The notes under the pieces were generated by a model, which was given only the letters and a program-made list of their open reading frames with translations, was not told where the DNA came from and did no database searches. Made by a program: the position numbers and the translations under genes. Shown here in pieces: positions 16,718-25,224 of a stretch of 64,000 nt of DNA; position 1 is the first letter of the stretch, and every line of letters starts with the position of its first letter. The stretch covers positions 1 through 64,000 of the forward strand of contig NZ_SELQ01000009.1 in assembly GCF_004145405.1 (NCBI RefSeq), read 5' to 3'. The stretch is from Salipiger sp. IMCC34102 (GTDB lineage: Bacteria; Pseudomonadota; Alphaproteobacteria; Rhodobacterales; Rhodobacteraceae).

Positions 16718-18324
16718 TCTTCGACGGACCCGAACTGGCGCGCACCGACGCCAACCATACCGCCCTGTCACCGGTATCGATCCTGAAACGGGTCGAACGG
16801 GTCCATCCCGAACTGCCCGCTCAGATCCACGGAAGGATCCGCCGCACCTGGGGCGAGGTTGCCGTGCGGTGCAAGCGGCTGGCCTCGGCCCTCGCCGCGC
16901 GCGGCGTGGGCAAGGGCGACACCGTGGCGCTGCTCGCACCGAACATCCCCGAAGCGCTGGAATGCGCGCTGGCCGTGCCGATGCTGGGCGCGGTGCTGAA
17001 CGCCAACAATACCCGGCTCGACGCGGGCACCATCGCCTACATCCTGTCGCACGGCGAGGCGAAGGTGCTTCTGGTCGACACCGAACTGTCAGGCCTGGCG
17101 CGCGATGCCATCGCCGCGTCCGGTCGCGATCTTCTGGTCATCGACATCGAGGACAGCGAAGGCCCCGGAGGAGAGCGCATCGGCGCGCTCACCTACGCGG
17201 CGCTGCTGGACGAAGGCGATCCCGATTTCGGCTACACCCTGCCGGACGACGAATGGGACGCGATCGCGCTCAACTACACGTCGGGCACGACGGGCCGGCC
17301 CAAGGGGGTCGTCTATTCCCACCGTGGGGCCTGGACCAACGCGGTCAACAATGTCGTCACCTGGGAGATGCCGCATCATCCCGTCTATTTGTGGACGCTG
17401 CCGCTGTTCCACTGCAACGGGTGGTGCTTTCCCTGGACGATCACGCTTCTGGCCGGCTGCCACGTCTTCCTGCGCGCGCCCCGCGCCGAGGCGATCTACG
17501 ACGCCTTCGCCGACCACAATGTCACGCATCTATGCGGTGCACCCATCATCATGTCGATGATCGCGGGTGCCGCCGAGAAGCGCGCGTTTTCCCAGAAGGT
17601 CAAGATGATGACGGCCGCGTCACCGCCCCCGGCCTCGGTCATCGGCAAGATGGAGGAGATGGGTATCTCGATCACCCATGTCTACGGGCTGACGGAAGTC
17701 TACGGCCCCGCCGTCGTCTGTGCCGAAAAACCGGCGTGGTCGGACCGGCCCATGGGCGAACGCGCCCTCTTGAAATCGCGGCAAGGCGTGGCCTACGAGC
17801 TGGAGGAAGACGTGCTCGTGCTGAACCCCGAGACCGGTCTGCCGGTGCCCTGGGACGGCGAAACCCAGGGCGAGATCGTGTTCCGCGGCAACATCGTGAT
17901 GAAAGGCTACCTCAAGGCCCCCGAGGAAACCGCCAAGGCGTTCAAGGACGGCTGGTTCTGGTCGGGCGACATCGCGGTGCAGCACGCCGACGGCTACATC
18001 GAGATCCGCGACCGCGCGAAGGACATCATCATCTCGGGCGGCGAGAACATCTCCTCGATCGAGGTGGAGAAGGCGCTCTATTCCCACCCCGCCGTAGGCC
18101 TCGTCGCCGTCGTCGCCATGCCCGACGAGACCTGGGGGGAAGTGCCCTGCGCCTTCGTCGAGCTGGCCGGTGCCGCCACCGAGACGGAGCTTCTCGATCA
18201 TGCGCGGGAGAGGCTGGCGGGATACCAGCGCCCCAAGAAGATCGTTTTCGGCGATCTTCCGAAGACCACGACCGGAAAGATCAAGAAGAACGAACTGCGG
18301 GATCGGCTTCGCCCATCCGGCTAA
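16714..18324 (+). CDS. AMP-forming acyl-CoA synthetase
   Basis: A 536-aa adenylate-forming ligase converting a carboxylic acid, ATP and CoA to acyl-CoA. Motifs: P-loop-like YTSGTTGRPKGV, aromatic motif YGLTEVYGP, the WFWSGDIAVQHADGYIEIRD block, hinge RAKDIIISGGENISS and the C-terminal catalytic Lys in TTGKIKKNELRD. Length is standard. It belongs with medium-chain or methylmercaptopropionate-type ligases; beside a DmdA-like demethylase, a DmdB-like role (3-methylmercaptopropionate to its CoA ester) is plausible but unproven. It is coupled to the crotonase and lies 24 bases before the demethylase-like gene. Confidence 0.87.
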   Translation: MIFDGPELARTDANHTALSPVSILKRVERVHPELPAQIHGRIRRTWGEVAVRCKRLASALAARGVGKGDTVALLAPNIPEALECALAVPMLGAVLNANNTRLDAGTIAYILSHGEAKVLLVDTELSGLARDAIAASGRDLLVIDIEDSEGPGGERIGALTYAALLDEGDPDFGYTLPDDEWDAIALNYTSGTTGRPKGVVYSHRGAWTNAVNNVVTWEMPHHPVYLWTLPLFHCNGWCFPWTITLLAGCHVFLRAPRAEAIYDAFADHNVTHLCGAPIIMSMIAGAAEKRAFSQKVKMMTAASPPPASVIGKMEEMGISITHVYGLTEVYGPAVVCAEKPAWSDRPMGERALLKSRQGVAYELEEDVLVLNPETGLPVPWDGETQGEIVFRGNIVMKGYLKAPEETAKAFKDGWFWSGDIAVQHADGYIEIRDRAKDIIISGGENISSIEVEKALYSHPAVGLVAVVAMPDETWGEVPCAFVELAGAATETELLDHARERLAGYQRPKKIVFGDLPKTTTGKIKKNELRDRLRPSG

Positions 18325-18348
18325 CACCCCTCAAGATGGAGAGAGACC

Positions 18349-19503
18349 ATGGCGCACGAACTCGAATTTGCCCAGTTCAGCTTCGGCACGCAGGTGCGCA
18401 AGTCCCCCTATTCCGACGCGGCCCTGCGATGGGGGGCGAAGGGCTTTTCCGTCTACAACCACATGTACATTCCGCGCGACTTCGGCGATCCGGCGCAGAA
18501 CTTCTGGAACCTCGTGAACGAGGCGATCCTGTGCGACGTGTCCGTCGAACGGCAGGTCGAGATCACGGGACCGGACGCGGCGCGCTTTGCCCAGTTCATG
18601 AGCTGCCGCGATCTGTCGAAGACGCAGATCGGCCAGTGCAAGTACGTCCTGCTGACCGACCAGCATGGCGGGATCATCAACGATCCGATCATGCTAAAAC
18701 TGGCCGAGGATCGCTTCTGGTTCTCCATCGCCGACAGTGACGTGATCCTGTGGGCGCGTGGCCTTGCGGTGCATTCCGGCATGGACGTGCAGATCTCGGA
18801 ACCCGATGTCTCGCCCTTGCAGCTTCAGGGTCCGAAATCACGCGAGATCCTGCGCGCGGCCTTCGGCGACGCCCCGTCCGAGCTGAAATACTACCGTTTC
18901 ATGGAACACGACTGGGACGGCGTCCCGCTCATCATCTCTCGCACCGGCTGGTCGAGCGAACTGGGCTACGAGATCTTCCTGCGGGACGGGTCCGCGGGCG
19001 ACCGTCTGTGGGAACATCTGATGGCCGTGGGCGAACCGCTGGGACTGCATCCCGGCCATACCTCCAGCATTCGGCGGATCGAGGCGGGTATGCTGTCCTA
19101 CCATGCGGACATGACCCTTGCGAACAATCCCTACGAACTGGGCCTGGGCCGACTCGTCGATCTGGACATGTCGGCCGATTTCGTGAGCAAGGACGCCCTG
19201 ACCCGGATCCACGCGCAAGGCGTCTCGCAGAAACTCGTCGGCGTCGAGGTGGAGGGGGATCCATTCGTCGGGTCCAACGACTACTTCTGGCCCGTCCTCA
19301 AGGATGGCGCGCAGGTCGGAACGGTGACTTCGGCCATCTACTCCCCGCGCCTCGAGAAGAATATCGCCCTTGCCATGATCGCCTCCGCCCATGCCGAGAT
19401 CGGCACGCGGCTCGAGGTGAACAAGCTGAGCGAGACCCGCGCCTGCGTGGTGGTGCCCATCCCGTTTTTCGACCCCAAGAAATCGCTTGCCGCGCAAAGC
19501 TGA
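18349..19503 (+). CDS. DmdA-like/GcvT-family tetrahydrofolate-dependent demethylase
   Basis: A 384-aa aminomethyltransferase-fold protein. It shares diagnostic stretches with DMSP demethylase DmdA as I recall it: KGFSVYNHMYIP, VSVERQVEITGPDA, GGIINDPIMLKLAEDRFW and SEPDVSPLQLQGP. Such enzymes move a methyl or one-carbon unit from substrate to tetrahydrofolate. It is about 20 residues longer than the DmdA of roseobacters and differs in the middle, so it may be a paralogue acting on another S- or N-methylated compound. It is third in the operon with crotonase and acyl-CoA synthetase, and a TRAP binding protein follows 163 bases downstream, consistent with uptake and demethylation of a marine osmolyte. 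Confidence 0.75.
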   Translation: MAHELEFAQFSFGTQVRKSPYSDAALRWGAKGFSVYNHMYIPRDFGDPAQNFWNLVNEAILCDVSVERQVEITGPDAARFAQFMSCRDLSKTQIGQCKYVLLTDQHGGIINDPIMLKLAEDRFWFSIADSDVILWARGLAVHSGMDVQISEPDVSPLQLQGPKSREILRAAFGDAPSELKYYRFMEHDWDGVPLIISRTGWSSELGYEIFLRDGSAGDRLWEHLMAVGEPLGLHPGHTSSIRRIEAGMLSYHADMTLANNPYELGLGRLVDLDMSADFVSKDALTRIHAQGVSQKLVGVEVEGDPFVGSNDYFWPVLKDGAQVGTVTSAIYSPRLEKNIALAMIASAHAEIGTRLEVNKLSETRACVVVPIPFFDPKKSLAAQS

Positions 19504-19666
19504 ACCCTGGCGGCGTTCACGGCCCGCCCTTCGGGCGCAATGGCACGACCGCCGTCCGTCCGGCACTGCAAGAACGCGGTGGACATTTAGCCCGCGTATC
19601 GGTTCGATGCCCGCACCACGCCGACCTCGACCGTCGGTTGCCACGTTCCATGTAACAGGAGGATAC

Positions 19667-20755
19667 ATGATGGATCGTCGTTCATTCGTGCGCGCAGGCG
19701 TACTCGGTGCCACAGCGACGGCGCTCGCCGCACCGGCCGTCGCACAGGGCAATATCACCTGGCGCATGGTCACCACCTGGCCCAAAAACTTCCCCGGTCT
19801 GGGCGTCGGCGCGCAGCGCCTGGCCGATCGCATCACGGCCGCCTCGGGCGGACGCCTGACGGTGCAGGTCTTCTCCGCCGGTGAACTGGTCCCGCCGCTG
19901 CAATCGCTCGACGCCGTGATCGACGGCACCGCCGAGATGAGCCACGGCGCCGCCTACTACTGGCAGAACAAGTCCCCGGCCCTGGCGTTCTTCACCGGCG
20001 TGCCCTACGGCATGACGGCTCAGGAATTGGGCGCTTGGGTCCGCTTCATGGGCGGTCAGGAGATCTGGGACGAGGTCTACGACCAGTTCGGCGTCCAGGG
20101 CTTCCTGTCCGGCAACACCGGCACCCAGGCGGGCGGCTGGTTCAAGAACGAGCTGATGGGCGTCGAAGACGTTAGCGGCCTGCGCTTCCGCACCCCCGGC
20201 CTGGGCGGCCAGGTCTGGGAGAAACTGGGCGCGACGGTCACCAACATGGCCGCGGGCGAAATCTTCCAGGCGCTGCAATCCGGCACGCTGGACGCCGCCG
20301 AATTCGTGGGGCCCTACAACGACCTCGCCTTGGGCTTCTACCAGGTCTGCAAGAACTACTACTTCCCCAGCTTCGTGGAGCCGGGCCTCGCGACCGAGCT
20401 GGTCGTCGACAAGGCCAAGTACCAGGAACTGCCAGAAGACCTTCAGGCAATCGTCCGCGACTGCTCCCAGGCGGAATACGACATGGTCTCGGCCGACTTC
20501 GCGGCCAACGATCCCCGCGCGCTGCAGACCCTCATCAACGATCACGAGGTGAACGTGCTGCAATTCCCCGAGAGCATTCTCGAAGCGGGGGCGGAAGCGT
20601 CGATGGAGGTTCTGACCGAACTGCGCGACAGCGGCGATGCGCTTGTCCAGAGAACGGCCGAAAGCTTCGTCGAGTCGCTCAACGTGCTGCGGTCCCGGAC
20701 CCAGGACATCGACAGCCCCTTCGTTCAGGCGCGCCAGAAGTACCTGACGCTCTGA
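19667..20755 (+). CDS. TRAP transporter solute-binding protein, TakP/FcbT1-type
   Basis: Periplasmic substrate-binding subunit (about 362 aa) of a TRAP carrier. The N terminus has a twin-arginine-like signal (MDRRSFVRAGVLG then ALAAPAVAQG). The mature part begins NITWRMVTTWPKNFPGLG, typical of the group that binds 2-oxoacids or related carboxylates (TakP, COG4663). AGGAGG precedes either ATG of an ATGATG start; 19667 is given, 19670 is equally likely. It follows the DmdA-like operon on the same strand and is closed by a strong terminator. The permease genes lie convergently downstream. Confidence 0.88.
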   Translation: MMDRRSFVRAGVLGATATALAAPAVAQGNITWRMVTTWPKNFPGLGVGAQRLADRITAASGGRLTVQVFSAGELVPPLQSLDAVIDGTAEMSHGAAYYWQNKSPALAFFTGVPYGMTAQELGAWVRFMGGQEIWDEVYDQFGVQGFLSGNTGTQAGGWFKNELMGVEDVSGLRFRTPGLGGQVWEKLGATVTNMAAGEIFQALQSGTLDAAEFVGPYNDLALGFYQVCKNYYFPSFVEPGLATELVVDKAKYQELPEDLQAIVRDCSQAEYDMVSADFAANDPRALQTLINDHEVNVLQFPESILEAGAEASMEVLTELRDSGDALVQRTAESFVESLNVLRSRTQDIDSPFVQARQKYLTL

Positions 20756-20776
20756 TCCGGCGGATCGCCCAAGACG

Positions 20777-20807
20777 AAAGGCCCGGACAGCAGTGTCCGG
20801 GCCTTTT
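20777..20807 (+). terminator. Rho-independent terminator after the TRAP binding protein
   Basis: A perfect 12-base stem (AAAGGCCCGGAC / GTCCGGGCCTTT) with a 6-base loop, followed by T. It lies 22 bases after the dctP-type stop and before the convergent dctM stop. The A-rich left foot may let it work in both directions. Confidence 0.85.
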
Positions 20808-20876
20808 CGCGTTCGGGGCGCAGCACCTGCCGCCTTGCCATTTTGCTCGACGGGGTCCGCTGGCGGGACAGCGCCC

Positions 20877-22268
20877 CTACCCTGCGATCAATCTCGGCAA
20901 CCAGGTCACGATACCCGGAAATGCGAAGAGCAGCGCGATCGCGACGACCTGCAGGATCACGAAGGGGATGATCCCCTTGTAGATCGCCGAGGTCGGCATC
21001 TCGGCCGGGGCCACGCCGCGCAGGTAGAAAAGCGCAAAGCCGAAGGGCGGCGTCAAGAAGGACGTCTGCAGGTTCACCCCCACCAGCACGCCCAGCCAGA
21101 CCGGGTCCACGTCCAGCGCCAGCAGAACGGGGGCGGTGATCGGGATCACGATGAAGATGATCTCGAACGTGTCCAGGATGAAGCCCAGCAGGAACATGAT
21201 GCCCATGACCACCGCGACCGCGGCCAGCGTGCCGCCCGGCAGGTTCGACAGGAACTCGTGCACCAGGTTGTCGCCGCCCATCAGGCGGAACACGACCGAG
21301 AACACCGACGCCCCCAGCAGGATGATGAAGACCATCGACGTGATCGTGGCCGTGCTGATCACGGTCTGCCGCAGGATCGAGAACGACAGCCGCCAGCGCA
21401 GGGCGGCCAGGATCATCGCGCCCACGGCCCCGACCGAGGCCGCCTCCGTCGGGGTGGCGATACCGCCCAGGATCGAGCCCAGGACCGCCATGATCAGCAG
21501 CAGGGGCGGTACCAATGCCACCATGATGTCGCGTCCCAGCGTCGCCCGCTCCGCCGGATCCAGCGGGGTCGCGGGCATGGCCTCGGGGTCGGTGATCGCC
21601 TTGAAGATCGTGTAGGCCAGATACAGCCCGACCAGCAGAAGCCCCGGCAGAAGCGCACCCGCGAAGAGGTCCCCGACCGAAACCGGCACCGGTGCGAAGT
21701 TGCCCTGCGCCATCTGCACCTGGCTGTTGATGCCCGACAGCATGTCGCCCATGAAGATCAGCACGGTCGAGGGCGGAATGATCTGCCCCAACGTGCCCGA
21801 AGCGCAGATCACGCCCGTGGATATCTTCGGATCATAGCCCGCCCGCAGCATCGCGGGCAGCGAGATCAATCCCATCGTCACCACCGTCGCCCCCACCACA
21901 CCGGTGGAGGCCGCGAGCATCGCACCCACGATGATGACCGACATGCCAAGGCCGCCGCGGAGGTTGCCGAACAGCTTGCCCATGGTCAGCAGAAGCTGCT
22001 CGGCGATCTGGGATCGTTCCAGCATCACGCCCATGAAGATGAAGAGCGGCACCGCCACCAGCACCTCGTTGGTCATGAAGCCGATGTAGCGGTTGGGCAG
22101 CGAGCCGAAGTTCGACGGATCGAACACGCCCAGCGCCCAGCCCAGCGCCCCGAAGCCAAGGCTGACCCCCGCCAGCGAGAAGGCGACGGGAAATCCCAGC
22201 AGAAGAAAGCCGATGATCCCGAAGAACATCAGGCCCGAAAGCAGCTCGCCCAGCGTGACCGGATCCAT
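20877..22268 (-). CDS. dctM: TRAP transporter large permease (DctM)
   Basis: A 463-aa inner-membrane protein with about a dozen hydrophobic segments and family stretches such as FPVAFSLAGVSLGFG, GTLGQIIPPSTVLIFMGDM and PTEAASVGAVGA. It is the sodium-coupled translocating subunit of a TRAP carrier. The start at 22268 shares a base with the dctQ stop (TGATG), so translation is coupled. Length is normal. It is convergent with the solute-binding gene upstream of 20755, an arrangement different from the usual P-Q-M operon, so partnership is inferred from proximity and matching subfamily. Confidence 0.92.
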   Translation of the reverse strand: MDPVTLGELLSGLMFFGIIGFLLLGFPVAFSLAGVSLGFGALGWALGVFDPSNFGSLPNRYIGFMTNEVLVAVPLFIFMGVMLERSQIAEQLLLTMGKLFGNLRGGLGMSVIIVGAMLAASTGVVGATVVTMGLISLPAMLRAGYDPKISTGVICASGTLGQIIPPSTVLIFMGDMLSGINSQVQMAQGNFAPVPVSVGDLFAGALLPGLLLVGLYLAYTIFKAITDPEAMPATPLDPAERATLGRDIMVALVPPLLLIMAVLGSILGGIATPTEAASVGAVGAMILAALRWRLSFSILRQTVISTATITSMVFIILLGASVFSVVFRLMGGDNLVHEFLSNLPGGTLAAVAVVMGIMFLLGFILDTFEIIFIVIPITAPVLLALDVDPVWLGVLVGVNLQTSFLTPPFGFALFYLRGVAPAEMPTSAIYKGIIPFVILQVVAIALLFAFPGIVTWLPRLIAG

Positions 22269-22852
22269 CAGTGAAGTCCCTCGATTGCAGCCGCTTCGGC
22301 ATCCTGCGTGCCGACCGGGTAGGCCATGAGCGCCGGCACCAGATCGCGGCGGTTCGCCAGCACCAGGATAGAGCGGCAGATCATCGCGACCCCCTGCAGC
22401 GCCAGCAGTGCCGCGAAGCCGATGATGAACGTCTTGAGGATATAGAGGCCCGGCATCCCGCCGACATTGGCGGAGGCCTCCTGGTAGGACCAGGACCGCT
22501 GCACGAAGGGCAGCGAATAGACGGCGACGATATAGCAAAACGGCAGCAGGAACAGCAGCACCCCGACCAGATCGACCGCGGCCCGGGTCTTCAGCCGGGC
22601 CGGACGATAGAAGATGTCGACGCGCACGTGATCGTCCCGCAGCAGCGCGAAGCCCGCCACGGCCATGAACATCGCACCGTTGAGCCAGATGTAGAGATCC
22701 TGCAGCCACAGGTAGCTGGTGGAGAAGACGTAGCGCAGCACCACGACGGTAAAGCAGACGAGGACGATCCCCAGCGACAGCCAGGAGAATGTCTGACCGA
22801 CGATCCAGTTCAACCGGCTGATCGCCGCCGCCAGATAACCAAGAAGTCTCAA
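22268..22852 (-). CDS. dctQ: TRAP transporter small permease (DctQ)
   Basis: A four-helix inner-membrane subunit, 194 aa from the proposed TTG start at 22852. AGG lies 5 bases before that codon, within a GGGGGAGG run, and it begins the protein right before the conserved SRLNWIVGQTFSW helix. An ATG at 22939 would add 29 poorly conserved residues. The core has LGIVLVCFTVVVLRYVF and VRVDIFYRP, the typical DctQ pattern. It is coupled to dctM. In the carrier it joins the large subunit and helps dock the periplasmic binding protein. Confidence 0.85.
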   Translation of the reverse strand: MRLLGYLAAAISRLNWIVGQTFSWLSLGIVLVCFTVVVLRYVFSTSYLWLQDLYIWLNGAMFMAVAGFALLRDDHVRVDIFYRPARLKTRAAVDLVGVLLFLLPFCYIVAVYSLPFVQRSWSYQEASANVGGMPGLYILKTFIIGFAALLALQGVAMICRSILVLANRRDLVPALMAYPVGTQDAEAAAIEGLH

Positions 22853-23075
22853 ATCATCCTCCCCCGAAGTGGCAGACCGCGTTTGCCCGATCGAAATGGC
22901 GGGAATTACGGATGCGCCTTCATCCGCCGAGGGGCACAATCCGTCAACCTCGGCTTGCGTGATTTTGGAGCGTGCGCGGCTGAAACACCCGCAGAAGCAG
23001 CCGCAGAGAGGTATCGAGGGGCCCTGGGCCCGGTCTCGTCAGCGAATGATGACATGACGTGCGGCGCGTCCCGCG

Positions 23076-23927
23076 TCAGGCCAGGAAGTCCTCTATGGCG
23101 GCAGTGTAGATCTCGGGCCATTCGATCTGGGGCGCGTGGCCGCACCGCTCGACCACGTGCAGGCGGCAGTTCGGCATCAGTTTCCGCAAGTTCCCGGAAT
23201 GGGCGAAAGGCGAGAAATTGTCCTGCCGCCCCCAGATCGCCAGAGTCGGCGTTTCGATCCGCGGCAGCTTGGCGAGCAATGCGCGGCGCGGACCGGGCAG
23301 GAAGCCGTGCCTGCCGACGAGGCTTTCAAGCTGGCCGAGAAACCCCTGCCGGGCGCCGCCATCCTTCAGCAGGTAGAGACGCCGGGCCGCGAACCGCAGC
23401 AGCCGATCTCCGTTCCCGTTGCGCAGCGCGTTGCCCATGATCCGTAGCCCCGACGCGCTCGGTCGCAAGAGAGCCTGGCCCAGAACGACCGAAAAGGGGG
23501 CATCGAGATCGAGGAACGTGTCCGGCCCAAGGCCCGCGGGCGCGGTCAGCACCAGGCGGCGCACCCGGTCCGGTGCCGCATGGGCCACGTCCAGCGCGAT
23601 GCGACCCCCGAGGCTCCACCCGTCGAGATCGACGACGTCGAGCGAAAGTGCGTCGATGACGCCTATGACATGATCGCGCATGAGGTCGGGCGCGTAGCTG
23701 CACTCCGGGGGCTTGTCGGTCTTCCCGCTACCCAGAAGATCGAGCGCGATGACGCGACGTGCCCGGGACAAGGCTGCAACCGTCTCGGACCAATCCTCCA
23801 GCGTGCCACTCAATCCGTGCAGCAGGATCAGCGGGACGCCCCCCTCCCCCGCGCTGCGATAGCGCGTCCGGATGCCGTTGGCGGTGACGTATCGATCCTC
23901 GGACCAGGGCACGGCGGGGCCTTCCAT
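23076..23927 (-). CDS. Alpha/beta-fold hydrolase
   Basis: A 283-aa hydrolase with the oxyanion motif LILLHGLSGT, nucleophile elbow DGWSLGGRIA, acid Asp in IWGRQDNFSP and the catalytic His in ERCGHAPQIEWP, so the triad is complete. Substrate is unknown; the shape fits esterases or meta-cleavage-type hydrolases. The start at 23927 has AGGA 9 bases upstream; a GTG at 23948 is in frame. It stands alone, divergent from the DUF1178 gene. The 223-base gap before dctQ (22853-23075) holds nothing I can name. Confidence 0.85.
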   Translation of the reverse strand: MEGPAVPWSEDRYVTANGIRTRYRSAGEGGVPLILLHGLSGTLEDWSETVAALSRARRVIALDLLGSGKTDKPPECSYAPDLMRDHVIGVIDALSLDVVDLDGWSLGGRIALDVAHAAPDRVRRLVLTAPAGLGPDTFLDLDAPFSVVLGQALLRPSASGLRIMGNALRNGNGDRLLRFAARRLYLLKDGGARQGFLGQLESLVGRHGFLPGPRRALLAKLPRIETPTLAIWGRQDNFSPFAHSGNLRKLMPNCRLHVVERCGHAPQIEWPEIYTAAIEDFLA

Positions 23928-24087
23928 TGCAGGTGTCCTGCATCGCACCGCACGGGCGGCATTGCAAATCGGGCGTCGTTCCGGGCGGCGCTCGCGCGTT
24001 CATGTGACGCAAGCCTAGCGTGCCTTTGCAGTGGCAATGGAGGGCATGAGACCCTAGATCAGGCCGGACACCGCAGGGACCCACCAC

Positions 24088-24480
24088 GTGATCCGTTACA
24101 CCCTCCAATGCGACAAAGGCCACCGGTTCGACAGCTGGTTCGCAAGCTCCGACGCCTTCGACACGCTGCGCCGCGCGGGACACCTGTCCTGCGAGACATG
24201 CGGCTCGACCCGGGTGGACAAGTCCCTGATGGCACCGCGTATCGCCACAGAGGAGCCCTCCGCAGAGCCCGCCCCGCTGGAGAAACTGCGCCGTCACGTG
24301 GAATCCACAGCGACCTACGTGGGCGGATCCTTCGCCGAGGAGGCCCGCGACCAGCACGACGGAACCGCCCCCGCCCGACCGATCTACGGAGAAGCCACGG
24401 GTGCGCAGGTCCGCGCGCTGCTGCGCGATGAAGTCCCCGTCCTGCCGCTGCCCTTCCGGCCCAAGTCCAAGACCAACTGA
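24088..24480 (+). CDS. DUF1178 family protein
   Basis: A 130-aa protein starting at GTG with the family opening IRYTLQCDKGHRFDSWFASS and a zinc-ribbon-like C-x2-C (LSCETCGS), then VDKSLMAPRI. Function is unknown; the family is widespread in alphaproteobacteria. It ends PFRPKSKTN and is followed 27 bases later by the SDR gene on the same strand. Confidence 0.85.
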   Translation: MIRYTLQCDKGHRFDSWFASSDAFDTLRRAGHLSCETCGSTRVDKSLMAPRIATEEPSAEPAPLEKLRRHVESTATYVGGSFAEEARDQHDGTAPARPIYGEATGAQVRALLRDEVPVLPLPFRPKSKTN

Positions 24481-24507
24481 CACGTTCGACCTGAAAGGGA
24501 GATATCC

Positions 24508-25155
24508 ATGACCACACTGATCACCGGTGCCAACCGCGGCGTGGGCCGCGCGATGTTCGACCTTCTGGCCGAGACCGGCGACGAGGTCATCGGCACCCAC
24601 CGTGCAGCACCCGAGGGCCATTTCCTGCGGCTCGACGTGACCGACCCCGGCAGCATTCGTGCGATGGCCAGCGATTTCGGCGACCGCCCGCTGGACCTAC
24701 TGGTCTGCAACGCGGGCATCTTCGAGGATCGCGGCATGGCGTTGGAGAACGAGTATCCCGCCGACCTCTGGGCGCGGCAGTTCGCGGTCAACGTGACCGG
24801 CGTGTTCCTTTGCGTTCAGGCACTGCTGCCAAATCTGCGCGCGGCGAAGGGCAAGGTCGCGATCATCTCCTCGCAGATGGGCTCGAGCGAGATCGCCTCC
24901 GGCGGGTCCTACATCTACCGCGCCTCCAAGGCGGCGGCGGTGAACCTCGGGCGCAACCTTGCGGTCGATCTGAAGGAAGACGGGATCGCGGTCGGTATCT
25001 ACCATCCGGGCTGGGTCCAGACCGACATGGGCGGTGCCCGGGCGGCGATCACGCCGGACACCTCGGCGGCAGGTCTGATCGCGCGGTTCGGGGAACTTTC
25101 GGTCGACACCACGGGCGCATTTTGCACCTTCGACGGCACCCCGCACCCCTTCTAG
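24508..25155 (+). CDS. Short-chain dehydrogenase/reductase (SDR)
   Basis: A 215-aa classical-type SDR. The Rossmann motif is TGANRGVGRAM near the N terminus, NAG is in LLVCNAGIFEDRG, the catalytic Ser lies in IISSQMGS and the Tyr/Lys pair in YIYRASKAA. It would oxidise or reduce an alcohol/carbonyl substrate with NAD(P). The specific substrate cannot be inferred. AAGGGAG precedes the ATG. It probably forms a small operon with the DUF1178 gene. Confidence 0.88.
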   Translation: MTTLITGANRGVGRAMFDLLAETGDEVIGTHRAAPEGHFLRLDVTDPGSIRAMASDFGDRPLDLLVCNAGIFEDRGMALENEYPADLWARQFAVNVTGVFLCVQALLPNLRAAKGKVAIISSQMGSSEIASGGSYIYRASKAAAVNLGRNLAVDLKEDGIAVGIYHPGWVQTDMGGARAAITPDTSAAGLIARFGELSVDTTGAFCTFDGTPHPF

Positions 25156-25224
25156 GCACCTGCCGGATTGCCCTCGGGCGCGGGGTCGGCTAAAGGCCCC
25201 CTCGGATGACTTCGGGGGGACTTC

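Noticed and set aside
16671-18740. 689-codon open frame on the plus strand in another phase
   Set aside because: Overlaps the acyl-CoA synthetase completely and is Arg/Gly/Ala-rich with no motif.
18349-19503. Naming the demethylase dmdA
   Set aside because: It is clearly related but longer and divergent, and the genes around it do not make a full DMSP set, so a gene symbol would overstate the evidence.
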